64,000 bases of DNA, taken from assembly GCF_019801965.1 (NCBI RefSeq), contig NZ_JAHVIA010000003.1, positions 434,001 through 498,000 on the forward strand. The letters are read 5' to 3'. Positions 25,130 through 33,406 of the stretch are shown here, piece after piece (within the stretch, counting starts at the first letter, position 1; each line of letters opens with the position of its first letter). This stretch comes from Salipiger bermudensis (GTDB lineage Bacteria; Pseudomonadota; Alphaproteobacteria; Rhodobacterales; Rhodobacteraceae). The position numbers were made by a program, and so were the translations under genes. Under the pieces are notes generated by a model. It searched no databases, was not told the DNA's origin, and saw only the letters and a program-made list of their open reading frames with translations.

Positions 25130-26056
25130 ATGCTCGCCATCTTTCTCAAGACTATTCCGTTCTTCGCCCTGATCGGGCTCGGCTACGGCGCCGGACGGAT
25201 CCGTTTCTTCCCCGAGGCCGCGACCGCGGCGCTCACCAAGTTCGTGTTCTACTTCGCCCTCTCGGCGATGCTGTTCCGGTTCTCGGCCTCGCTGTCGATC
25301 TCGGCGATCTTCGATGCGCGGCTGGCGGCGGCTTATCTCGCAGGGACCATGGGGGTCTATCTCGTGGCCACCGCCGTGGCCTTCGCCCGCAAGCAGGACC
25401 TGCAGACCGCCGCCATCGAGGCGCAGACCGCGAGCATCGGCAATACCGGCTTTCTCGGCCTGCCCATGCTGGCGCTGCTGCTGGGCGAGGCTGCCGTCGC
25501 GCCGATCATCCTGATGCTCAGCATCGACCTCATCGTCTTCGCCGCGCTGCTGGTGATCCTCGTCACCGTGGCGCGCGAGGGGCGGATGTCGCTCGGGATC
25601 TTCGCCAATATCGGCATGGGGCTGGTGAAGAACCCGATGATCGTGTCGATCGTGGCCGGGCTCGCCGTGTCGTCCTCTGGCTATTCCCTGCCCACCGTGG
25701 TTGACGAGTTCGTCACCCTGCTCGGCAATGCCGCGACGCCCTGCGCGCTCTTCGCCATCGGTGCCTCGCTGGCGTCGAAATCCGCCGAGCGGCTTGCGGT
25801 CTCGGGCTGGCTGAGCTTCGCCAAGCTGGTGCTGCACCCGCTCTTCGTGGCCGGCGGGGTCTACCTGCTGTTCCCGGTGCCGCCCTTCCAGGCGGCGGTG
25901 GCGGTGGCCACGGCGTCACTGCCGGTGGCGGGCAATGTCTTCATGCTGGCGCAGCATTATGGCATCGCGCCGCAGCGGGTCTCGGCGGCGATCCTGATCT
26001 CGACCGCCTTCAGCATCCTCACCGTGAGCACGGTGATCGCGCTGGTGAACCCGTGA
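25130..26056 (+). CDS. AEC family transporter (auxin efflux carrier-like)
   Basis: A 308-residue integral membrane protein with about ten hydrophobic segments. GFLGLPM, the NxxFLGLP-like element, appears as [12 protein letters not shown], and the C-terminal half has [15 protein letters not shown] and [15 protein letters not shown], both typical of AEC (2.A.69) carriers. These move organic acids or amino acid derivatives; the substrate is unknown. Its stop overlaps the next start by 4 nt. Confidence 0.85.
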   Translation: MLAIFLKTIPFFALIGLGYGAGRIRFFPEAATAALTKFVFYFALSAMLFRFSASLSISAIFDARLAAAYLAGTMGVYLVATAVAFARKQDLQTAAIEAQTASIGNTGFLGLPMLALLLGEAAVAPIILMLSIDLIVFAALLVILVTVAREGRMSLGIFANIGMGLVKNPMIVSIVAGLAVSSSGYSLPTVVDEFVTLLGNAATPCALFAIGASLASKSAERLAVSGWLSFAKLVLHPLFVAGGVYLLFPVPPFQAAVAVATASLPVAGNVFMLAQHYGIAPQRVSAAILISTAFSILTVSTVIALVNP

Positions 26057-26505
26057 GCGCGCTCTACATCGACGCCGACGCCTGCCCGGTGAAGGCCGAG
26101 GCCGAGCGGGTCGCCACGCGGCACAAGCTGCGCATGTTCGTGGTCTCGAATGGCGGGCTCCGGCCCTCGCAGAACCCGCTGGTCGAGACGGTGATCGTGC
26201 CAGAGGGACCCGACGTCGCCGACATGTGGATTGCCGCGCGCTGCGGGCCGGGTGACGTCGTGGTCACCGGGGATATCCCGCTGGCCTCGAAATGCATCGC
26301 CGCCGGGGCGGCGGTGCTGCGCCACAATGGCGAACGCTTCACAGAGGCCAATATCGGCCAGCAGCTGGCGATGCGCGACTTGATGGCCGACCTGCGCGCC
26401 GCCAACCCGCTGAACCAGGGCGGCGGCGGCAGGGCTTTCACCAAGGCCGACCGCTCACGCTTCCTCAACGCGCTCGAGCGCGAGATCCGACAGGCGAAAG
26501 GCTAA
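26053..26505 (+). CDS. UPF0178 (YaiI/YqxD) family protein
   Basis: A 150-residue protein starting [14 protein letters not shown], the highly conserved start of the UPF0178/YaiI family. [17 protein letters not shown] and the acidic residues around it fit the PIN-like nuclease fold proposed for this family. A C-terminal [15 protein letters not shown] segment is also typical. It overlaps the AEC gene by 4 nt. Activity is unknown. Confidence 0.88.
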   Translation: MSALYIDADACPVKAEAERVATRHKLRMFVVSNGGLRPSQNPLVETVIVPEGPDVADMWIAARCGPGDVVVTGDIPLASKCIAAGAAVLRHNGERFTEANIGQQLAMRDLMADLRAANPLNQGGGGRAFTKADRSRFLNALEREIRQAKG

Positions 26506-26509
26506 GCGC

Positions 26510-27130
26510 ATGGCAATCGACGCGGTGATCTTCGACATCGGCAACGTGCTGCTGCGCTGGCAGCCCGAGCTCTATTACGACGCGCTGATCGGCGAGGCAG
26601 CGCGGCGCGAGATGTTTGCCGAGGTCGACCTGCACGGCATGAACGAGCGCATCGATGCGGGGGAGGCGTTTCGCGCCGTGGTCTACGAGACCGCCGAGGC
26701 ACACCCGCGCTGGGCCGAGGAGATCCGGCACTGGCACGACAACTGGAGCGCGCTCGCGTCGCCCGAGATTCCCGAAACCGGACAGACCCTGCTGGCGCTG
26801 CGCCGCGCCGGGGTGCCGGTCTTCGCGCTGAGCAATATCGGCGAGGCGACGATGGCGCTGGCAGAGGCGGCCTACCCGGTGCTGAAGGCGTTCGACCGGC
26901 GCTATGTCTCGGGCCTCATGGGCGTGACCAAGCCCGACCCGCGGATCTACGAGATGGTCGAGGCGGATTGCGGGCTGGCCCCGGAGCGCCTGCTGTTCAC
27001 CGATGACCGCGAAGACAACATCGCCGCCGCCGCCGCGCGCGGCTGGCAGACGCACCTGTTCGAGGGGCCGGAGGGCTGGGCCGCGTGCCTGCGCGCGCAC
27101 GGGCTCCTGACGGAAGGAGACGACACATGA
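26510..27130 (+). CDS. HAD family hydrolase
   Basis: A 206-residue haloacid dehalogenase-like phosphatase. Motif I reads VIFDIGNVL, where the usual second Asp is Gly-Asn (DxG type, as in YihX-like proteins). Motif II is ALSNIGE, motif III the Lys in VTKPDPRIYE, and motif IV FTDDREDN. The pattern with LRWQPE resembles sugar-phosphate phosphatases of the YihX group; this is tentative. Its stop overlaps the next start (ATGA), so it is coupled to the cyclodeaminase-like gene. Confidence 0.85.
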   Translation: MAIDAVIFDIGNVLLRWQPELYYDALIGEAARREMFAEVDLHGMNERIDAGEAFRAVVYETAEAHPRWAEEIRHWHDNWSALASPEIPETGQTLLALRRAGVPVFALSNIGEATMALAEAAYPVLKAFDRRYVSGLMGVTKPDPRIYEMVEADCGLAPERLLFTDDREDNIAAAAARGWQTHLFEGPEGWAACLRAHGLLTEGDDT

Positions 27131-28038
27131 CCGCGCCCGCATTCATCCCCTACGAGGCCGAGGCGAAGCTCGACTGGCTGGGTCTCACGGAGGCGTTCAA
27201 GCAGGGCCATCAGTGCCCCAAGGCCGAGATCGCCGACAGTTTCCTCTATCGCGGCAAGGACACGCTGCTGAATCGCGCGGCCTGGATCGACGGGCTGGGT
27301 CTGGCGGTGAAATCGGCGACGATCTTCCCGGGCAATCCCGAGAAGGGGGTCGGCATGGTGAATGGCGGCGTGTCGCTCTACGGCGACGAGACCGGGCTGC
27401 TCGAGGCGGTGGTGGATTTCCACCTGATCACCAAGTGGAAGACCGCCGGGGACAGTCTGCTCGGCGCGCTGCGTCTGGCGCGACCGGACTCGACGGAGGT
27501 CCTGATCGTCGGCGCCGGCCATGTCGGGCATTCGCTCTTCGAGGCCTATAGCGCGGGCTTTCCGGGGGCACGCGTCAAGGTCTGGAACCGCACGCTCGCC
27601 AAGGCTGAGGCGATGGCCGAGGAGCTGGGCATCGGCGTGGCGGAGGATCTCGAGGCGGCGGTGGCGGAGGCCGATATCGTCACCTGCGCCACCATGTCGA
27701 CGGAGCCGGTGATCCGTGGGGACTGGCTTCAGCCCGGCCAGCATCTCGACCTGATCGGCGCCTATCGCCCCGACATGCGCGAGGCCGATGACGTGGCGCT
27801 GCAGCGCGCGCGGGTCTTCGTCGACAGCTACGACACCACCTTGAGCCATATCGGCGAGCTGAAGATCCCGCTCGAGACCGGGGCCATCACCCGCGAGCAG
27901 GTGCTGGCGGATTACTACGGCATAGACGCGATGCGGCGCGAGAGCGACGCGGAGATCACGCTGTTCAAGAACGGCGGCGGCGCGCATCTCGACCTGATGA
28001 CCAGCCGTTACGTGCACGCGCGCTGGCTGGCGGAGTGA
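27127..28038 (+). CDS. Ornithine cyclodeaminase/mu-crystallin family enzyme
   Basis: A 303-residue NAD(P)-dependent enzyme. GAGHVGHS in the middle is the cofactor loop; WKTAGDSLLGA and TCATMSTEPVI are family motifs, and the N-terminal half forms the substrate dimer domain (KSATIFPGNPEKGVG). Members act as ornithine cyclodeaminase, alanine dehydrogenase or ketimine reductase, so the precise reaction is open. The start overlaps the HAD gene stop by 4 nt. Confidence 0.85.
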   Translation: MTAPAFIPYEAEAKLDWLGLTEAFKQGHQCPKAEIADSFLYRGKDTLLNRAAWIDGLGLAVKSATIFPGNPEKGVGMVNGGVSLYGDETGLLEAVVDFHLITKWKTAGDSLLGALRLARPDSTEVLIVGAGHVGHSLFEAYSAGFPGARVKVWNRTLAKAEAMAEELGIGVAEDLEAAVAEADIVTCATMSTEPVIRGDWLQPGQHLDLIGAYRPDMREADDVALQRARVFVDSYDTTLSHIGELKIPLETGAITREQVLADYYGIDAMRRESDAEITLFKNGGGAHLDLMTSRYVHARWLAE

Positions 28039-28098
28039 GGCCGGCGCTCGGGCGCAGAGCGCCCGGGCGATTTGCGCATCGTTCGTGCGGCGCGGGGC

Positions 28099-29337
28099 TT
28101 ACCCTGCCACCGGCACCGGCGCGCGGGTTTCCTTCACCGGCAGGTGGATGATCGCCGAGAGCGCGCCGACACCGACGCCGATCCACCAGACCAGCGTGTA
28201 ATCGCCGTAAGCGTCATACATCCGCCCGCCGAGCCAGACGCCGAGGAAGCCGCCGAGCTGGTGCGAGAAGAACACGATGCCGTAGAGCGTGCCCATGTAG
28301 CGCAGCCCGTAGAGATGCGCGACGAGGCCGGAGGTCAGCGGCACGGTGGCGAGCCAGAGCGACCCCATGACGGCCGAGAACACGATCACCGTGGCGGGCG
28401 TGATCGGCATCAAGATGAACAGCGCCGCGGCGATGGTGCGACCGGTATAGATCAGCGCCAGCAGGTATTTCTTGGGGAAGCGCTTGCCGGCCCAGCCGGC
28501 GGCCAGCGTGCCGGCGATATTGGCGATGCCGATCACCGCGATGGCCCAGGCACCGAGCGCCGAGGTGGTTGTGATGCCGACCGAATGCAGCACGCCTCCG
28601 GGTTGGATCGGGCCGCACATCTCCTCGACGAAGGCCGGGAAATGCGCGGTGATGAAGGCCAGCTGGTAGCCGCAGGAGAAGAAGCCGATAAAGATCATCG
28701 CAAACGAGGGATCCCGCGCCGCGCGCTTGAGGATCGTGCCCATGCTCTCCTCGATCTCGGCCTTGCTGGCGGCGGGCGCGCGCATCATCGGCAGGGTCAG
28801 CAGCATGGCGAGGATGACGCCGGCGAATATCATGAACACGGTCTGCCACGTGTAGAGCCCGAGCAGCGCCTCGGCCAGCGGCGCGCCGATCACCTGACCG
28901 GCGCTGCCCGCGGCGGTGGTGATCGCCAGCGACATCGAGCGGTTCTCGTCGGACGACGCCCGCCCCACCACGGCGAGGATCACCCCGAAGCCGGTGCCGG
29001 CGATGCCGAAGCCCACCAGAACCTCGGCACTCTGCATGCCGAGCGGCGTGTTGGCGCCGGCCGAGAGCACGAGGCCCACCGCATAGAACAGTGCGCCGAT
29101 GATGATCGCCTTGCGGTCGCCAATGCGCTCGGCCACGGCGCCGAAGAGCGGCTGGCCGATGCCCCAGAACAGGTTCTGTAGCGCGATGGCGAGGCTGAAC
29201 TCGGCGCGCGGCCAGTTGAACTCCTCGGCGATCGGGATCTGGAACACGCCGAAGCTCGCCCGCACCGCGAAGGAGACGAGGATGATCATGCACCCGACGA
29301 TCAGGACCGGGGTGAAGATGCTGGGCTGCTTTTGCAT
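28099..29337 (-). CDS. MFS transporter, monocarboxylate/oxalate-formate type
   Basis: A 412-residue permease with twelve predicted helices. The start MQKQPSIFTPVLIVG at 29337 directly precedes helix 1. AERIGDRKAIIIGA matches the loop 2-3 motif of the major facilitator superfamily, and FNWPRAEFSLAIALQNL is usual in the OFA/MCT-like group. It probably moves a small organic acid or peptide-like solute. It is divergent from zapE. Confidence 0.83.
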   Translation of the reverse strand: MQKQPSIFTPVLIVGCMIILVSFAVRASFGVFQIPIAEEFNWPRAEFSLAIALQNLFWGIGQPLFGAVAERIGDRKAIIIGALFYAVGLVLSAGANTPLGMQSAEVLVGFGIAGTGFGVILAVVGRASSDENRSMSLAITTAAGSAGQVIGAPLAEALLGLYTWQTVFMIFAGVILAMLLTLPMMRAPAASKAEIEESMGTILKRAARDPSFAMIFIGFFSCGYQLAFITAHFPAFVEEMCGPIQPGGVLHSVGITTTSALGAWAIAVIGIANIAGTLAAGWAGKRFPKKYLLALIYTGRTIAAALFILMPITPATVIVFSAVMGSLWLATVPLTSGLVAHLYGLRYMGTLYGIVFFSHQLGGFLGVWLGGRMYDAYGDYTLVWWIGVGVGALSAIIHLPVKETRAPVPVAG

Positions 29338-29404
29338 GACGAAATTCCTATGCGGCAATGCGGCGTCAACCTGAGCCGGGGCCCCGGGAGGGTCAATCGA
29401 AGAA

Positions 29405-29420
29405 ATGTTACCGATACAAT
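29405..29420. promoter_or_regulatory. Possible LacI-type operator
   Basis: ATGTTACCGATACAAT in the MFS-zapE divergent gap resembles the operators of LacI-family regulators, such as GntR of gluconate genes (ATGTTA...TAACAT). The symmetry is incomplete: TGT, C, G and ACA pair, but the TA/AT steps do not. No LacI-type gene is in the window. Weak evidence. Confidence 0.25.
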
Positions 29421-29480
29421 CATGTTTCGGGGTGCTTGACGCATCTACACTTTTCCCGCCGGGCGGGCTATGCGCGGGAC

Positions 29481-30557
29481 ATGACCACGCTGACCGACCT
29501 GTATGACGAACGCGTTGCCGAAGGGCACATCCTGCGCGACCCCGCGCAGGAAGAGGCACTTCCCGAGTTCGAACGCATCCGCCGCGAGCTGGCCGAGGCG
29601 CCGGAGCCGCAAAGGCGCGGCCTGTTCCGCAAGGCCAAGGCGCCCGAGCCGCCGAAGGGGCTCTATCTCTGGGGCGGCGTCGGGCGCGGCAAGTCGATGC
29701 TGATGGACCTCTTCGTCGAGGGCCTCGACGTGCCGGTGCGCCGGGTGCATTTCCATGCCTTCATGCAGGAGATGCAGGCCGAGCTGCACCGCCTGCGCGG
29801 CGAGGGTGTCGACGATCCGGTCAAGCCGATGGCAAAGGGCGTCTCGGACGCGATCAAGGTGCTGGCCTTCGACGAGATGCAGATCACCGATATCGCCGAC
29901 GCGATGCTGGTGGGGCGGCTCTTCGAAGAGCTGTTCAAGGCCGGCACGGTGGTGGTCACCACCTCGAACCGAGTGCCCGACGATCTCTACAAGGACGGGC
30001 TCAACCGGCAGCTCTTCCTGCCCTTCATCGACCTGATCAAGGAGCGGCTGGTGGTGCGTGAGCTGGCCTCCGAGCGCGATCACCGGCAGGACCGCCTGAA
30101 GGGGGCGAAGGTCTATTTCACCCCCATCGACCGCGATGCGCGGGCCGAGATCGACCGGGTCTGGCAGGAGCTGACCCACGGCAACGAGGAGCCGCTCGTC
30201 CTGACCATCAAGGGCCGCAAGCTCGAGCTGCCGCGCTATCACAACGGGGTGGCGCGGGCCTCGTTCTACGATCTCTGCGGGCAGATGCTGGGGCCGGGCG
30301 ATTACCTCGCCATCGCCGACGCGCTGCGCCTGCTTGTGCTCGAGAACCTGCCGCGGCTGGGGCGGAGCAACTTCAACGAGGCCAAGCGCTTCGTGACCCT
30401 GATCGACGCGCTTTACGAGGCCAAGGTGAAGCTCATCGTCTCGGCGGTGGACGAGCCCGAGAGCCTCTATATCGAGGGCCCGGGCGCGTTCGAGTTCGAG
30501 CGCACCGCGAGCCGTCTGCGCGAGATGCAGGCCGCCGACTGGGGCCACGGCCACTGA
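29481..30557 (+). CDS. zapE: Cell division/mitochondrial-type ATPase ZapE (AFG1 family)
   Basis: A 358-residue P-loop ATPase. LWGGVGRGKSMLMD holds Walker A, LAFDEMQITD is Walker B, and TSNRVPDDLYKDGLNR is the sensor region of the AFG1/ZapE family. The N-terminal YDERVAEG start is also typical. The start at 29481 is chosen over an upstream frame opening in the promoter. ZapE affects Z-ring stability in E. coli; the mitochondrial homologue helps protein quality control. Confidence 0.87.
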   Translation: MTTLTDLYDERVAEGHILRDPAQEEALPEFERIRRELAEAPEPQRRGLFRKAKAPEPPKGLYLWGGVGRGKSMLMDLFVEGLDVPVRRVHFHAFMQEMQAELHRLRGEGVDDPVKPMAKGVSDAIKVLAFDEMQITDIADAMLVGRLFEELFKAGTVVVTTSNRVPDDLYKDGLNRQLFLPFIDLIKERLVVRELASERDHRQDRLKGAKVYFTPIDRDARAEIDRVWQELTHGNEEPLVLTIKGRKLELPRYHNGVARASFYDLCGQMLGPGDYLAIADALRLLVLENLPRLGRSNFNEAKRFVTLIDALYEAKVKLIVSAVDEPESLYIEGPGAFEFERTASRLREMQAADWGHGH

Positions 30558-30590
30558 GGCGGGGCTGCGACTGGAGGCTCCGGCGGCGGA

Positions 30591-30620
30591 CAAAAAAAGA
30601 GGGTCCCGAAGGACCCTCTT
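30591..30620 (-). terminator. Perfect rho-independent terminator, minus strand
   Basis: A 10-bp perfect stem, aagagggtcc (30597-30606) and ggaccctctt (30611-30620), with loop cgaa. On the minus strand it is followed by a T-run (the A-run 30592-30598). It ends the small minus-strand transcript that starts near 30903 and could also stop transcription from zapE on the other strand, though without a T-run there. Confidence 0.8.
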
Positions 30621-30648
30621 AGGCTGCTCGATTGATTATTGTTGCCTG

Positions 30649-30795
30649 TTAGTAAAGCGTCCCGAGAGCAGACGCGGTGGTCGGCGTCTGCGCTGAATAT
30701 GCGCGAGGCTGTTGTCCGCTGGTTCTGTGAGTGGTGTTGGCGCGGAGGCAGAATCCTGCGGAGCGCGTCGGCGCGGGGCGATTGCACCCGGTCAT
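30649..30795 (-). CDS. Candidate 48-residue small protein
   Basis: The frame starts MTGCNRPAPTRSAGFCLRA and ends ALGTLY. ATG at 30795 has a strong Shine-Dalgarno (acaggagcagagtc then ATG, spacing about 8). A sigma-70-like promoter lies 115 nt upstream and a perfect terminator 29 nt downstream, so it is a stand-alone unit. Third-position G+C is about 70 percent, lower than in its neighbours. The 3' half also forms an 8-bp hairpin in RNA (GCAGACGC 30668-30675 with GCGTCTGC 30684-30691). It may therefore be a coding gene, a structured small RNA, or both. I do not recognise the sequence. Confidence 0.5.
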   Translation of the reverse strand: MTGCNRPAPTRSAGFCLRANTTHRTSGQQPRAYSAQTPTTASALGTLY

Positions 30796-30909
30796 GACTC
30801 TGCTCCTGTCCCGTCTGCGAGGCGATGCCGCGCAGGGGTGAATTTTGTCCCCATTTCCCTGTCCCTCAGGCTTGCGCGCGATCTTGCGCCGCACGCTGCT
30901 TGTCCTGTC

Positions 30910-30939
30910 AGCATAGGTGATTTTACAGAGAACCGTCAA
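30910..30939 (-). promoter_or_regulatory. Sigma-70 type promoter of the small transcript
   Basis: On the minus strand, TTGACG (30939-30934) is followed by an 18-nt spacer and TATGCT (30915-30910). Both boxes are close to consensus and lie in an AT-rich patch. Transcription would start near 30903, giving a leader of about 107 nt before the ATG at 30795 and an RNA of about 310 nt up to the terminator. Confidence 0.6.
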
Positions 30940-30979
30940 TATTTTGTGACGCGGCCAAGGGGTATGGGGAAATTTCGCG

Positions 30980-31007
30980 ACAACCCCAAGGGGTTGTGGT
31001 TCTTTTT
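30980..31007 (+). terminator. Plus-strand hairpin with T-run
   Basis: Perfect inverted repeat ACAACCCC-aa-GGGGTTGT (30980-30997), then ggttcttttt on the plus strand. It looks like a rho-independent terminator reading rightward, although no plus-strand gene is visible between zapE and this point. It lies about 40 bp upstream of the minus-strand -35 box. The rest of the 595-bp gap (to 31152) shows nothing else I can support. Confidence 0.45.
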
Positions 31008-31152
31008 GCTCATGAATGAGGCATCTTTGTCACGATGATTTCCGGCGAGTGGGTCGCGGCGCTGTTAGCGCCAGAGTTGCATCCCGCCTGCCGACACATA
31101 GACACTCGCGAATCACTTGGTCAAGCTCGGAGGTTGGCACAGGGCCCGGCGC

Positions 31153-32427
31153 TCAGCCGTTCTCGCGCAACACCGCCCCTGCAAGGTAGAGCGAGCCGCA
31201 GATCAGCACGCGGGCATGCGGCTCGCGCGCGGAGATCTCCGCCAGCGCCTCGGAAACCGAGCCGGCGGTGACGGCGGTCATGCCGACCGAGGCCGCGATG
31301 CGGGCGGTTTCGTCTGCCGGCAGCGTGTTGGCCTCGCCCGGGATCGACACGGCGGTGAGGCTCGCGACCTCGCCCGCCAGCGGGCGCAGGTAGCCGCCGA
31401 TGTCCTTGGTGTTGAGCATGCCGCAGATCAGGTGCGTCGGGCGCTTGGGCAGAGTGCCGAGGTGGCGCGCCAGCGCGATCCCCGCCGCCGGGTTGTGGCC
31501 ACCGTCGAGCCAGAGCTCGACGCCCGGCGCGGCCTCGACCAGCGGGCCGCTGCGCAGGCGTTGCATGCGGGCGGGCCATTGGGCCTCGGTCACCGCGGCA
31601 TCGCAGGCATCGGCGCCGAAGCCGAGGTGACGCAGCGCCGCCAGCGCGGCGCCGGCATTCTCGATCTGGTGGGCACCGGGCAGGTTCGGCAGCGGCAGGT
31701 CCAGCAGACCGGTCTCGTCCTGGAATACCAGCCGGCCGCGCTCTTCCCAGACATGCCAGTGCTGGCCATGCGCCAGAAGCGGCGCGCCAAGGCGCTCGGC
31801 GCGGGCCTCGATGACCTCCATCGCCGCCTCGGGCTGCGGGCCGACCACGCAGGGCACTCCGCGCTTGAGGATGCCGGCCTTCTCGCCGGCGATCTCGGCC
31901 AGCGTCTCACCGAGGAATTGCTGGTGATCGAGCGAAATCGGGGTGATCACCGTCAGCGCCGGGCGCTCGAACACGTTGGTTGCGTCGAGCCGCCCGCCAA
32001 GGCCGGTCTCCATCAGCGTCACGTCCGCAGGCGTGCGCGAGAAGGCCAGGAAGGCGGCGCAGGTTGTGATCTCGAAATAGGTGATGCTCTCACCGCCATT
32101 GGCGTCCCAGCACTCGTCGAGCACCTGCGACAGCTGGTCTTCGGGGATCAGCTTTCCGGCGAGGCGGATGCGCTCGTGGAAGCGCGCCAGATGCGGCGAG
32201 GTATAGGCATGGACGCGCTTGCCCGCGCCCTCGTAGCCTGCGCGGATCATCGCCAGCGTCGAGCCCTTGCCGTTGGTGCCGGCGGCATGGATCACCGGCG
32301 GCAGCTTGCGCTCGGGGTGGTCGAGCGCGTCGAGAAGCCGCCAGACCCGGTCGAGGGTCAGGTCGATGATCTTGGGATGCAGCGACATCATCCGCTGCAG
32401 GATCGCGTCGGACCCCTGCGCGGTCAT
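31153..32427 (-). CDS. folC: Bifunctional folylpolyglutamate/dihydrofolate synthase
   Basis: A 424-residue ATP-dependent ligase of the Mur ligase family. HAAGTNGKGSTLAM is the P-loop, and TSPHLARFHERIR and METGLGGRLDATN are FolC signatures. The middle has ISLDHQQFLGETLAEIAGEKAGI and the C-terminal domain DGGHNPAA. It adds glutamate to folates and makes dihydrofolate from dihydropteroate. The start at 32427 overlaps the accD stop by 4 nt, an arrangement common in proteobacteria. Confidence 0.95.
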   Translation of the reverse strand: MTAQGSDAILQRMMSLHPKIIDLTLDRVWRLLDALDHPERKLPPVIHAAGTNGKGSTLAMIRAGYEGAGKRVHAYTSPHLARFHERIRLAGKLIPEDQLSQVLDECWDANGGESITYFEITTCAAFLAFSRTPADVTLMETGLGGRLDATNVFERPALTVITPISLDHQQFLGETLAEIAGEKAGILKRGVPCVVGPQPEAAMEVIEARAERLGAPLLAHGQHWHVWEERGRLVFQDETGLLDLPLPNLPGAHQIENAGAALAALRHLGFGADACDAAVTEAQWPARMQRLRSGPLVEAAPGVELWLDGGHNPAAGIALARHLGTLPKRPTHLICGMLNTKDIGGYLRPLAGEVASLTAVSIPGEANTLPADETARIAASVGMTAVTAGSVSEALAEISAREPHARVLICGSLYLAGAVLRENG

Positions 32428-33338
32428 TTGGCGTCGGCGGTGGGGGTGTCGGGCAGCTCGGGGGCGGGCAGATCGCCTGCCACCGCCGGCGGCATACCGG
32501 TGAGCATGCGCACGATGGTAGTCAGCTCCTCGCGCATCTTGCGGCGGTCGGTGACGCGGTCGAGCATGCCGTGCTCGAGCAGGTACTCGGCGCGCTGGAA
32601 GCCCTCGGGCAGCTTCTCGCGGATGGTCTGCTCGATGACGCGCGGACCGGCGAAGCAGATCAGCGCGTTGGGCTCGGCGATCTGAACGTCGCCCAGCATC
32701 GCGTAGGAGGCGGTGACGCCGCCGGTGGTCGGGTGGGTGAGCACCACGATATAGGGCAGGCCGGCCTCGCGCAGCATCTGGATCGCCACGGTGGTGCGGG
32801 GCATCTGCATCAGCGACAGGATGCCCTCCTGCATGCGCGCGCCGCCGGCGGCCGAGAACAGGATCAGCGGGCGCTTGAGGCGCTTGGCCTCCTGCGCGGC
32901 CTTGATGATCGCGTTGCCCACATACATGCCCATGGAGCCGCCCATGAACGAGAAATCCTGCGCGGCGCAGACCACCGGGGTGCGGCCGATCTCGCCGGTG
33001 GCGACCAGCATCGCCTCCTTCTCGCCGGTGACGCGCTGCGCGGCGCGCATGCGGTCGGGGTATTTCTTCTGGTCGCGGAAATGCAGCGGATCCTGCGTCG
33101 GCTCGGGGACGTCGATCTCCGAGAAGATGCCGCCGTCGAACAGCGCGGTGAAGCGTGCGCGCGGCGTGATGTTCATGTGGTGGTTGCAGTTGGTGCACAC
33201 GCCGAGATTGTCCGTCACCTCGCGGTGGAACAGCATGGTTCCGCAGCTGTCACATTTCGTCCAGAGGTTCTCGGGCATCTCGCGGCGCGAGAAGATCGAG
33301 TTGATCCGGGGACGAACGTAATTGGTGATCCAGTTCAT
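32424..33338 (-). CDS. accD: Acetyl-CoA carboxylase carboxyltransferase subunit beta
   Basis: A 304-residue subunit of the enzyme that makes malonyl-CoA for fatty acid synthesis. The N-terminal zinc ribbon is visible as CDSCG and CTNCN. The carboxyltransferase core includes FSAAGGARMQEG and HPTTGGVTASYAMLGD, both near-invariant in AccD. The start MNWITNYVRPRI is typical for alphaproteobacteria. The C-terminus is a short, variable Pro/Asp-rich tail. It is coupled to folC. Confidence 0.96.
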   Translation of the reverse strand: MNWITNYVRPRINSIFSRREMPENLWTKCDSCGTMLFHREVTDNLGVCTNCNHHMNITPRARFTALFDGGIFSEIDVPEPTQDPLHFRDQKKYPDRMRAAQRVTGEKEAMLVATGEIGRTPVVCAAQDFSFMGGSMGMYVGNAIIKAAQEAKRLKRPLILFSAAGGARMQEGILSLMQMPRTTVAIQMLREAGLPYIVVLTHPTTGGVTASYAMLGDVQIAEPNALICFAGPRVIEQTIREKLPEGFQRAEYLLEHGMLDRVTDRRKMREELTTIVRMLTGMPPAVAGDLPAPELPDTPTADAK

Positions 33339-33406
33339 AACTGCGCCCTTCGCGACTTCGTGTCGCGGCTCACTTATGCCTGCTCGCACGGAAATGCAAT
33401 CGCGGC

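Noticed and set aside
30467-30787. A 106-codon minus-strand frame overlapping the small transcript
   Set aside because: It runs through the terminator hairpin and into zapE, and has no Shine-Dalgarno. The 48-codon frame fits the transcript signals far better.
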